From NCBI GenBank assembly GCA_032622095.1, contig CP136064.1:2730001-2794000 (forward strand): DNA of 64,000 bases. The letters run 5' to 3'. Position 1 is the stretch's first letter. Every line of letters starts with the position of its first letter. Source of the stretch: Siphonodentalium dalli (lineage: Eukaryota; Mollusca; Scaphopoda; Gadilida; Siphonodentaliidae). Positions 43,887-53,124 of the stretch are shown piece by piece. The notes beneath the pieces were generated by a model. It saw nothing but the letters and a program-made list of their open reading frames with translations, was not told the DNA's origin and did no database searches. Position numbers and translations under genes: made by a program.

Positions 43887-44711
43887 GTATCAAAAGAAAC
43901 CGACGAAAATGGAGTAGTGCCTCTCAGGACAAAGACAGTGCCAGCGCGGTCGGGTCCGTGACTACCCGCCCCCGAGACAACCCGCCCCTTTCACTCTGAG
44001 ACAACCCGCCCCCGGACAACCCGCCCCCAAAAATCAATTAGCGGTAATCAGTGGCTAATTAGGAGGTGTGAGGGGATTATGAGATGTTTGTTTAACGAAA
44101 CTGGGTTGTTTTTTTATAGATTTTTATTTGATTTAACAACAATAAATACACATGTAATATAATATAACTTATGAACACAAAAATGCATCAATGATAATAT
44201 GTTTATTTATTACGAAGTTTAATGAACGAAATTAAAAAACGGAATGAATGAATATGAACGAAGATTAAAAACAAAATTTAATAAGTTTAACAAACGAACA
44301 ATGATTAATTTGGGGGCTCCAGTTAACATCAGTGAGATGAATCCCGATCACTAAGTGTTGTGATAACACACTGTGATAATGAACCATTTGCATCAAATGT
44401 TTGTTTTGAAAGCACCCCTTTTAATTAGTCTTCACTTACCTTAAGTGCCGTTCAGTTGTCAAAACATCGTGTCATTCTTTATCCCAGTCCACGCATTGAA
44501 ATAATTAATGAATAAACACATGTTTTGTTGATCAAAATCTTTAATAATATATCATCAAAGAACATAAAAGAACATAATCACTATTAACAATATCGGGACA
44601 ACCCGCCCTCATGTATCGGGACAACCCGCCCCCAAAATAGCATAGGGGCGGGTTGTCTCGGGGGCGGGTAGTCCCGTTCCCGCGCGGTCGGTGTCCAACT
44701 CAGTTCGTCGT
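43887..44711 (+). pseudogene. Repeat exon b, split by a TIR transposon
   Basis: Acceptor tgcaatttag|gt at 43886/43887 and donor cgt|gtaagt at 44711/44712 are intact and the two coding halves (43887-43951 and 44690-44711) together equal the other 29-codon copies. Between them lie 730 bp of foreign DNA plus an 8-10-bp duplication. The insertion brings stops in frame, so this copy can no longer serve as a normal coding exon. Skipping it would keep the frame because the exon is phase 0-0. Confidence 0.75.
43952..44681. mobile_element. 730-bp GGG-ended TIR element in an exon
   Basis: The ends gggtccgtgactacccgcc and, in reverse complement, gggaacgggactacccgcc match and continue as cccgagacaacccgcccc. 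Further 'gggacaacccgccc' subterminal copies lie just inside each end (about 44005-44030, 44592-44632). The target gcgcggtc is duplicated at 43944-43951 and 44682-44689; it can be read as 8 to 10 bp because gg follows. The interior is AT-rich with no ORF. Length of the duplication would fit hAT-, P- or Mutator-like families. Confidence 0.85.
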
Positions 44712-44849
44712 GTAAGTTATAATATTATCATCGGTAATAGAGCAACTAAAAAAAATACATTAAAGCCATATTACGGTGCTGGGATCGTTTTACTTCATGG
44801 TATTGATGGTTTGGTGACAATTAAATTGGTAATCTAGAGTATCTAGAGT

Positions 44850-45507
44850 CTCAAGATCTCATTCTGCTTAGACTTCTGGGGAGTATCTGTAGTATCAAAT
44901 TTACATTGTTGTTAGTTAAATTTCCCTTCTAGGAAGTTTATATATCCCCTAATTTGCAGAAGATAAAATTCATGATTGAGGTGCCCAATGGGTGAACATC
45001 ACGAACTTCAAATGGGGAACTTCAATCTTATTCTAGGTCTTCCATAGCAGTTGAGGGCCTTATCAGAATGAGGTCCCCAGAGGGTGAATTTAGCCTCACT
45101 AAATTCACCCTCTGGGGACCTCATTCTGCAAATGACAGACACACTACCACACTATTTCAAGGCTTGATTGTATAATACATTGTGTTGCTTGAGGCCAGGC
45201 ATGCACAATGTAGGAACAGACATGCTTTTAGTGATGCTATCCCACACAGCGGGCTAGCATCACCAAATTCACCGTCTGGAGACCTCATTCTGCTTAGGCC
45301 TCATCTTCTGGGAAGTATCTATAGTATCAAATTTACAAATTTACATTGTTGTTAGTTAAATTTCCCTTCTAGGAAGTTTCTCTATCCCCTAATTTGCAGA
45401 AGATAAAATTCATAATTGAGGGGCCCAATGGGTGAACATCACCAACTTCAACTGGGGAAATTCAATTTTCTTCTATATCTTCCATAGCAGTTGAGGGCCT
45501 TATCAGG
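44850..45507. repeat. ~430-bp-spaced direct duplication in intron
   Basis: 44850-45066 and 45277-45507 share 'cattctgctta', 'gtagtatcaaatttacattgttgttag', 'cctaatttgcagaagataaa' and 'ccatagcagttgagggcctt' at roughly 90 per cent by eye. A 63-bp palindrome lies between them. Confidence 0.8.
45065..45127. repeat. Perfect 28-bp inverted repeat with 7-base loop
   Basis: Left arm 45065-45092 (agaatgaggtccccagaggg...) and right arm 45100-45127 are exact complements around gcctcac. Confidence 0.95.
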
Positions 45508-45607
45508 TCTATTATACTGATATTTATGATATGTATGAAGGGTTCTTTGGTGTCTGGGATTCAAATTTATTCAGATGGGGTCACCAGGTTAAATAGGGTG
45601 GGAGAAA

Positions 45608-45680
45608 TACTATAGAGACATATAGTTATGTCCCTGGTCCCACCGTGGGACCAGGGACATAACTATATGTCTCTATAGTA
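45608..45680. repeat. Perfect 36-bp inverted repeat with 1-base spacer
   Basis: Left arm 45608-45643 (tactatagagacatatagtt...) and right arm 45645-45680 are exact complements separated by one C at 45644. Such a near-perfect 73-bp palindrome is unstable in cloning and prone to rearrangement. Confidence 0.95.
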
Positions 45681-46209
45681 ATTCTTAAAATGTCTTCTCA
45701 AGAGAGTTTGGACTATTTAGCTTTAATACATAGAGTATGGAGGAATCAGGGGGATCCTTTAGTGACTGAGATTCAGATTTGATAAAATGAGGTCAACCTG
45801 TCAAGAAATGGCAGGCTATGGGGAGTTAACACTTTTGTGTCCAATAAAATCATCGAAATACCAAATTCATTAAAACATCTACCTTGGAACCACCTGACTG
45901 ATTGGTCTGGAGCCCGTCGGGAGGGGACTTGTTGAGCTGGAGGAGGGGTTGATCAGTAGTGTACAGTTGGCAATTTCAAGGTGGATTTTCACCAAGCTAC
46001 ATACTTGAAGTCTCTCTAGCCACATATCCTGTTTAAATCTACTTCTTTTAAAGTGATTATGAAAAGTGCTGACTGTTTTGTCTCCAGAGTCCCTGTCTTA
46101 TCACTCTTTGCAGTCTGGTGAGCGACCCCACACCGAAAATTGGTAGATAAATAATAATAGAAAATTGCGTGACCGTGTTTATTAATTGTTTTTATTCTTT
46201 GCAATTTAG

Positions 46210-46296
46210 GTATCAAAAGAAACCGACGAAAATGGAGTAGTGCCTCTCAGGACAAAGACAGTGCCAGAGCGGTCGGTGTCCAACTCAGTTCGTCGT
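46210..46296 (+). CDS. Repeat exon c (29 codons) of the BEN-type gene
   Basis: Acceptor ttgcaatttag|gt at 46209/46210, donor cgt|gtaagt at 46296/46297, phase 0-0, intact. It encodes VSKETDENGVVPLRT and the shared C-terminal half. It differs from exon a at a few bases (for example Leu2 to Ser). Confidence 0.75.
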
Positions 46297-46734
46297 GTAA
46301 GTTATAATATTATCGTCGGTAATCGAGCAACTAAAAACACATTAAAACCATATTAAGGTGCTGGGATCGTTTTACTTCATGTTATTGATGATTTTGTGAC
46401 GATTAAATTGGTAATCACTTCTCACAACTCAGAAATGATATCAATGTCTAATATATAGACCAGGGCCATGATGACTAAATTTTAGTAAAACCAACTCAAT
46501 GGTAAATCAACATGGAAAAAATATGCCAGTTACTGACATTATTATTCTTACCTCATGCTCGTAACAGAAATATGTTAGAGAAATAAGTCTTATAAATGGA
46601 AGCTCAATTCATCATTGTAATTAAATGAATATTATTATAGTTTTCAAATGCTCGTAACAGAAAATAGGTAGAGAAATAATAATAGAAAATTGCGTGACCG
46701 TGTTTATTAATTGTTTTTATTCTTTGCAATTTAG

Positions 46735-46821
46735 GTCTCAAAAGAAACCGACGAAAATGGAGTAGTGCCTCTCAGGACAAAGACAGTGCCAGAGCGGTCG
46801 GTGTCCAACTCAGTTCGTCGT
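46735..46821 (+). CDS. Repeat exon d (29 codons) of the BEN-type gene
   Basis: Phase 0-0 copy with the same splice context, 525 bp after exon c. The peptide is the same as that of exon c. The intron after it contains the unoccupied counterpart of the retrotransposon target at 46987/46988. Confidence 0.75.
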
Positions 46822-46966
46822 GTAAGTTATAATATTATCATCGGTAATAGAGCAACTAAAAACACATTAAAACCATATTACGGTGCTGGGATCGTTTTAC
46901 TTCCTGGTATTGATGGTTTTGTGACAATTAAATTGGTAATCACTTCCCACAACTCATTAATAATTT

Positions 46967-47000
46967 GCAAACATCCATATATATATTCAATATTACAATG
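46967..47000. other. Empty-site paralogue of the retrotransposon target
   Basis: gcaaacatcc-(at)5-t is followed at once by caatattacaatgcatt. The left part equals the sequence ending at 34653 and the right part equals that starting at 43354 (one base different at position 12). It thus records the target before insertion, in a tandemly duplicated intron. Confidence 0.93.
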
Positions 47001-47176
47001 CATTATTGTAATTAAATGAATATTATTATAGTTTTCGAATGCTTACGACCGAAATTTGGTAGAGAAATAATAATAAATGGACACGTTTGTATTGTCGATG
47101 CTCAGAGAGTCATGGTATATATATATATACAATTGCGGATCGTGTTTAGTAAGTGTTTTTATTCTTTGCAATTTAG

Positions 47177-47230
47177 GTCTCAAAAGAAATGGACGCTAAT
47201 AGAGTACCTGTCGAGACTTGTTTGAACCAG
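47177..47230 (+). CDS. Repeat exon e (18-codon type) of the BEN-type gene
   Basis: Acceptor gcaatttag|gt at 47176/47177, donor cag|gtaagt at 47230/47231, 54 bases, phase 0-0. It encodes VSKEMDANRVPVETCLNQ. The first eight residues align with the 29-codon exons, the rest is different, so this is a diverged shorter subtype. Confidence 0.7.
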
Positions 47231-47554
47231 GTAAGTTGTGCATATATTGTGAAATGATATCAATGGCTAATATATAGACCAGGGCCACGACTAAATTTTA
47301 GTAAATTGAACTCACTGGTAAATCAACACAGAAAAGAGTATGCCAGTTACTGACATTATTATTCTTACCTCATGCTTGTAACAAAAATTTGTTAGAGAAA
47401 TAAGTCTTATAAATGGAAGCTCAATTCATTGTTGTAATTAAATGAATATTATTATAGTCTTCAAATGCTCGTAACCGAAAATTGGTAGAGAAATAATAAT
47501 AGAAAATTGCGTGACCGTGTTTAATATTAAGTGTTTTTATTCTTTGCAATTTAG

Positions 47555-47608
47555 GTCTCCATGGAAACGGACGATAATAGAGTACCTTTCGAGACTTGTT
47601 TGAACCCG
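47555..47608 (+). CDS. Repeat exon f (18-codon type) of the BEN-type gene
   Basis: Acceptor gcaatttag|gt at 47554/47555, donor ccg|gtaagt at 47608/47609. It encodes VSMETDDNRVPFETCLNP, phase 0-0, sister to exon e 378 bp upstream. Confidence 0.7.
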
Positions 47609-47619
47609 GTAAGTTGTGC

Positions 47620-48581
47620 GTATATTATGAAATGATCTTAATGGCTAATATATAGACCAGGGCCATGACTAAGTTATATTAAAATCAAATAAATGGTAAA
47701 TCAACACAGAAAAAGAGTATGCAAGTTATTGACAGTATTACTCATATCTCATGATAGTGTAAACGCTCGTAACATAAATTTATTAGAGAAATGAGTCTTA
47801 TAAATAGAAGCTCAATTCATTACTAAATTCATGACTAAATTTTATTAAAATCAAATCAATGGTAAATCCACACAGAAAGGAGTATGCCAGTCACTGACAT
47901 TATTATTCTTACCTCCGGATAGTGATCCTGTGTAGAATATGACAACCTCTTCATGATGATATCTTCGCTGCGCATTGTGTAACATGTTTTATGTTCTACA
48001 GATCCCACTGTCACCTTCTAGTATATATATATAGTCATGAAGGTGGAGGGCAAAAAACGCCATATCCACCAAGGAAAAATAAAATTATCAATATATATTG
48101 ACATAACATAAAATTATCAATATATAATGGCATAACAATTATAAAATGTAACGGAAACAATTTCCAAAATGCTCCCCCGGTCCTCACGGGGTGAGCAGTG
48201 ATAGACAAAGGAGATAGACTTAAAGGGGTGGGTGGGTTGGGTGTAAATAAAATCTTCTACATTTATGAGTTCTTAAATTATTTCAAGAGAAGATTTTTTC
48301 CCAACCTTGGAATTGTAGAAATGGCGTTTCAAAGATTTGTGTGCGCATGCGCAAAACTGGAAATCGACACGTCTTGTTTCAATATTGTCATACCCAAAAC
48401 CAATGGTGTATTTGACTACTGTAGAGACGGATCGCTTGGAAATAAATGCGATTATTTCGTAATCGTGTATTTATATATTATATTGTCTTTATTTATTCAA
48501 CTAAATATTGAGTAATTTCATTTCAACTATACAAGTCTGTTCTGCTTTCAGAATAATTCACACCCTTTTATTATTTGTTAG
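47620..48581 (+). other. Intron with decayed copies of the repeat unit
   Basis: Intronic motifs from the duplication unit ('gctaatatatagaccagggcc', 'aaatcaacacagaaa', 'gtatgccagt') continue to about 47930 without a usable exon. An NRF1-like gtgcgcatgcgca lies at 48341-48353 next to a frame (48198-48515) that has no splice support. Confidence 0.5.
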
Positions 48582-48663
48582 AATTACGCAAGATATGCAG
48601 AATATGATCAAGGATGTGCGGACTACTATAATTGGGAGCAAGGCAGTGGTCGGCAGTCAGTGT
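48582..48663 (+). CDS. Aromatic/acidic exon of the BEN-type gene
   Basis: Acceptor tatttgttag|aa at 48581/48582, donor gtgt|gtaagt at 48663/48664. In phase 0 it reads NYARYAEYDQGCADYYNWEQ and seven further residues, ending with one base of the next codon (phase 1). That phase fits the exon at 49083. Confidence 0.6.
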
Positions 48664-49082
48664 GTAAGTTGTTAAATAATTGTTTTATGACATTCCAGTG
48701 TCGTGGATTTACAAACAGCAATATTCCCGCCTTTTTTTTATCAATGATATAAATCATAATGACCATGTAGAATTTCATCGTTTTAAAAGCATATGATTGG
48801 CTTATAAGCGACTCGAGGGGTAACAATTTCTCTCAGTCGTCACGAGGAGTACACTAACAATCATATAACAGATGTGCATGAGCATATAAATAATAACTTT
48901 TGTAGACCCTAACTTGGTTTATTTATGTCGGTTTGTTTCAAATGCGACTTCAATTTCCTATTTTATTAATGAAAACAATTCGTTACATTTGGTAATTTAT
49001 GAACAAGTACATGTGCTCAGATTTCTTTATGTTAAAATGCCCATACACTGCCTAACACAAGTTTATTGCTTTATTATTCCAG

Positions 49083-49238
49083 CGTCTGCAGTGGGCAATG
49101 GCTATGGCGCAATTTATGGGCCCATTGAAAACAATATAAATTATTGCCAGGCATGTGTTGCATACCAAGACAAAATATCGTCGTTGGAAAAGGAATTGGC
49201 TGACCTGAAGAAGACCACATCAGCACCTGGTGTCAGTG
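49083..49238 (+). CDS. Coiled-coil exon of the BEN-type gene
   Basis: Acceptor ttattattccag|cg at 49082/49083, phase 1. It reads SSAVGNGYGAIYGP..., CQACVAYQ, then a short coiled coil (DKISSLEKELADLKKT). Two donors are possible, both phase 1: cctg|gtgtca at 49229 or agtg|gtgtgt at 49238. Coiled coils of this kind precede BEN domains in several family members. Confidence 0.6.
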
Positions 49239-49666
49239 GTGTGTATCTGTCTAGTTGGCAGTTATTTTCGTTGATCTACATTTGAGTAGTAATCCGGAAA
49301 GAAAATTATATATTTATTTTGTGAACTAGTTAAAACTGTAATGTAGTCTGGGCAATTTGTGTCAATTCCATAGAACTATAGTGCCGCCGTTTGCACTCAA
49401 CAATTCACAATCGACACTGAACGTCATAATGCTACAAACAGGCAATGGTTTGTGCGAGTGATACGATTGTCAAATTCATTGCTAGTATGTATAAAATAAT
49501 TTACCAAACGCAATAATCATGATTTATTACACGCACTATCAATAATAGAACCACAATAATTTAAGTTCATTTCAGTCAGTAATATTTTGCAATTATTATG
49601 AGGCATATAAAGAACTCATATTATTTAAATCCATTAAATAAACTGACAATATCTATACAAATTCAG

Positions 49667-49875
49667 GTACGCATCTCCTCAATGACATGAAAGATCTGAT
49701 AAGGAAGTATGACAGGGTGCAGACTGATATTCAATTACCATCTTATACCACAACACCACCACGCCAGATTCGTCTTGGGATGCAGCATAAAACTCCACCC
49801 ACACCTGCAACAGGAGTCGATGTGATAGAGTCTGTGACTGAGTATCAACAGTACTTTCAACCCGGGGAAGATAAG
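49667..49875 (+). CDS. Linker exon of the BEN-type gene
   Basis: Acceptor aaattcag|gt at 49666/49667, donor aag|gtgggc at 49875/49876. With one base from the previous exon it gives 70 codons: a charged helix (HLLNDMKDLIRKYDRVQTDI) and a Pro/Thr-rich part. It ends in phase 0. Confidence 0.62.
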
Positions 49876-50473
49876 GTGGGCACAATATGCAGATACGAAT
49901 ACAGGAAATGGCCAATATAATAATGAATGCATAATTCATAGTGATGGTACTTTGCAGACGATAAATCTATTTTTATATATCGTGGCGGAACTGTATTTAG
50001 TCACCTATTATCTTGTTTTGACCACCATTTTTTTTTTACAGTGTGCAATAATGCTAATTCTTTCGGTATTGATAAGAACAATATGAAATGAGCCAGACTG
50101 TGAAATTGATAATTTAGTACTCAGACGCTATGCCAACTTGGGAAATGTAGCATTCTACTAACATTATCGAAATTTTCAAAGAAATCGACCATACCACTCC
50201 ATAGAAAACATCGTCTGAACTTCGCCCAATTGTAAATATTTACATCTCGATTCGGGACGCAACTATCACCGATAATCTAACACAATGATTTCTCCATCGA
50301 GTGTCATTGCATTTATTTGATATATAAGAATGACGGTGTGTATCGTCAATTTGGATTAATATTCGTAACAAATAACTACTTTGAGCAAGAATACATATCA
50401 ATTTCTAATCGATCACCATACCAGAGTGTTTCACATAACTTTAATATTTCACATCCCCTCTCTACCATTTCAG

Positions 50474-50662
50474 GCACCACAACACCAGATGCATCCGCCG
50501 CTTCAACCTTCCACCTCATCCTCTCAGAGACGCCAAATACACCTATTGGAAACAGCAAAATACCAAGACAATAAAGCAGACCAAGACACTGCCATCAACC
50601 CCTACCATATCAACGACATCACCAACACCCATACAGATTATCCATGTTACAGACGACGGGAT
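50474..50662 (+). CDS. Gln/Pro/Ser-rich exon, frame uncertain
   Basis: Acceptor accatttcag|gc at 50473/50474, donor gat|gtaagc at 50662/50663, 189 bases. The phase-0 frame expected from the previous exon reads APQHQMHPPLQPSTSSSQRR and stays open across. A second frame contains the more protein-like STPTISTTSPTPIQIIHVTD near its end, which may mean a missed small exon, a frameshift or an assembly error. Open frames after 50700 are interrupted by the TIR element at 50875. Confidence 0.45.
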
Positions 50663-50874
50663 GTAAGCTATCTGAGAGACGCCCAGATAGCCCATCCCGT
50701 CCCCACACAGCACTGACCCCTCCCAATGACAACAACAAGACACAAGACAAAGAACAAAGAACAAACCACCTACCACCAACAGCTTCGGACCTGCTTCCTG
50801 CTTCGGGGACATGATAACCAACAACGCTCTTCAGCGACAAACCAGAATCCAACAAGAAGGTTGTGCCCTACCAA

Positions 50875-51394
50875 GGGATCTACTAAAAGACGGGACGGGA
50901 CGATTTTCCGGGACGGGACGGAGCGATTTGTCTAAAAGACATGAAAATGTGAACATAATGCTAGTTTTTCTGTTAAGATTTTCGACCGATTTTCGTTCGA
51001 TGGAATGGAGATTTTTCAAGAATGGAGGTGTCATCATCCCGTCGATAAAAACACTACTTTTACCACCATAATCCGTCACCCAAACATGAAAATGTAAACG
51101 AAATATGACTTTTAGTGTTTAGATTATCGTTCCAGAAGTGATAAATTTCCTTAAGTTCGACGCTTCGTTATTCGAACGGCCACCGTTCAGCATACGCTTA
51201 ATTTTATCGGGAAAACACCATATTCGTATAGAGTAGATACCAATAAACAAGTTGAGACCATGTTTGTGCCTCTAAACTCTTTCATTTCCGAATAAAATGA
51301 CTTTTAAATATTCGTTCCGTCCCGTCCCGTCTTTTAGACAAATCGTTCCGTCCCGTCCCGGAAAATCGTCCCGTCCCGTCTTTTAGTAGATCCC
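50875..51394. mobile_element. 520-bp TIR element with 9-bp target duplication
   Basis: Ends gggatctactaaaagacggg and its inverted copy extend for about 65 bp with one mismatch, built of 'gggacgggac' units. The target ccctaccaa is duplicated at 50866-50874 and 51395-51403. A 9-bp duplication is characteristic of Mutator-like elements. The interior is AT-rich with no transposase. The near-perfect arms suggest a young copy. Confidence 0.92.
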
Positions 51395-51403
51395 CCCTAC
51401 CAA

Positions 51404-51960
51404 ATCTTCCCGGGAATCATCCCAAACTCCAAACTCTTTTTCTCCTCTGTTGTTAACGTACGCGTTAAGAGGTATGGCCGATCACAGGACTTATATATCT
51501 TTATTCCTTCCAGTTTAGAAGATAACAGGATTATATACATTAAATCGGAACATGGAACATATATACATACTGGTAAAAATAAATAAATAAAATAGATTAA
51601 ACAAAGACCCTAATCAATCCATAAGACAATGACACAGAAGAATGTGAATGTCTATTATTTCTGATTAGCATGGTGAATTACTATATCGTGAGCAGTAGTA
51701 TACTCTGCATCTTGTTTTCACATCGCATCCGAATGGTCTCACATAAAAATGGACTAGGCTCAAGGAGAACCAAAAAAATAATTTACTTTAAATGACTATA
51801 TCATAATCATTTATGACACAGCATTTGTTTACCCGATCTCCCATCCGGATGAGCTCGCATAAATAAATGCACACATTTATTTTTTATAATCATAACATGC
51901 AATATGTCTATTTCGTTATAAGTTTTGAAATATATAACACTTGCGACATATTGCATGTTA
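51404..51960. other. Stretch after the TIR element
   Basis: A plus-strand open frame of about 60 codons (51404-51592, SSVVNVRVKRYGRSQDLYIF ... HTGKNK) has protein-like composition and would join across the excised element to sequence at 50840-50874. It may be a terminal exon, but no acceptor with matching phase could be chosen. The rest is AT-rich. Confidence 0.35.
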
Positions 51961-52490
51961 TTCCAAAAACTCTGTCAACAATCATATATACATCAAATTA
52001 CTTTTATTATTGGGCCCAAATATATAATGTTCCAAAATTCCGTTAATCCTCATGCATGTACATCAGACCGGATCATGTATATAAACCTTCCAAGTTTTAG
52101 GATGATTTTTTTTTAAAACATTCATTAATGTCGAAAGAAAAACTATTATTAATTCATATGCTATAAAATACAAAAGTTACACATACACGTAAAGACATAT
52201 ATATGTGGGCAATTTCACGAAGTTGTACTATATTGAGTCCCTCGGTGATATCGGAACAAAATATAAACCCAATTTTAAATTTAGCATTTCCAAAAACTCT
52301 GTCAACATAGGTACATATATACATCAAATTACTTTTATTATAGGGCCCAAATATATGTTTCAAAATTCCGTTAATCCTCATGCATGTACATCATACCGGA
52401 TCATGTATATAAACCTTCAAGTTTTAGGATGATGTTTTTTTTAAACATTCATTAATGTCGAAAGAAAAACTATTATTAATTCATATGCTA
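51961..52490. repeat. ~200-bp direct duplication
   Basis: 51961-52160 and 52287-52490 share 'ttccaaaaactctgtcaaca', 'tatacatcaaattacttttatta', 'gggcccaaatatat', 'ccgttaatcctcatgcatg' and 'cattcattaatgtcgaaag', nearly identical apart from small indels. Confidence 0.9.
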
Positions 52491-53124
52491 AATTTAAAAT
52501 TGGGTTTATATTTTGTTCCGATATCACCGAGGGACGCAACATAGTACAACTTCGTGAAATTGCCCACATATACAGGGGGGGGGGGGGTGAAAAAAAAATT
52601 CCGGCACGTGTGGGTGGGTTGTCAAAGCCACCAACAAGCAATTTTTTTTAGTGTTTTGGCAATGAGTTGGGCTTCAAAACCACTTTGAATGAGATAAATA
52701 ATGTAATTCTAACTGTAAACTGACTGCAGGCAGTTATCGTGCTGTATTTTGTTGATAATTTTGAAATCAAAGATGGCCGCTGGCAGCCATGTTTTTTTGG
52801 CCGAATGACCTCAAAATGACTCATTCCTATTTGCATGTCCATGTTAACAACCATGATAAATAGTATGCACAGAAATTCATATACAGCTGTTTACAGTGAA
52901 TCCCCCCCGCAAATCTCTGTATTAGTGTTAAAAGGGGGGGGGTGGGTGTCAAAAAATTGTCGGAAAAAACTGCCGAAAACGGAAAAAAAATTGGCGGTGG
53001 GGGTGGGTGAATACAAAAAATGATCGAAAGGGAAAAAATGCCATACGTGCCTGAAAAAAAATTCCGACCCCCGCCCCTGACATATATATGTCTTTACGTG
53101 TATGTGTAACTTTTGTATTTTATA
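52162..53124. repeat. Nested inverted-repeat complex
   Basis: Outer arms of 44 bp (52162-52205, tataaaatacaaaagttaca..., and 53081-53124) are exact complements. Inside, 52201-52286 is mirrored at 52487-52570 (gggcaatttcacgaagttgt...). The inner pair encloses the second copy of the direct duplication. The outer pair also encloses G-tracts near 52575 and 52935 and a solitary satellite unit at 52758. It resembles several foldback insertions inside one another. Confidence 0.85.
52758..52860. repeat. Solitary copy of the 4130-6260 satellite unit
   Basis: 'ttttgaaatcaaagatggcc', 'gccatgtttttttggccgaatgacctcaaaatgact' (in part) and 'gttaacaaccatga' match the tandem array on the left of the window at about 85-90 per cent by eye. 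Confidence 0.85.

Noticed and set aside
48198-48515. 105-codon ORF between repeat exons and the 48582 exon
   Set aside because: Starts at a non-ATG codon, no acceptor or donor in matching phase; the exon chain is complete without it.
50726-50935. 69-codon ORF entering the 520-bp TIR element
   Set aside because: Ends within the transposon; low-complexity Lys/Gln/Thr composition and no splice support.
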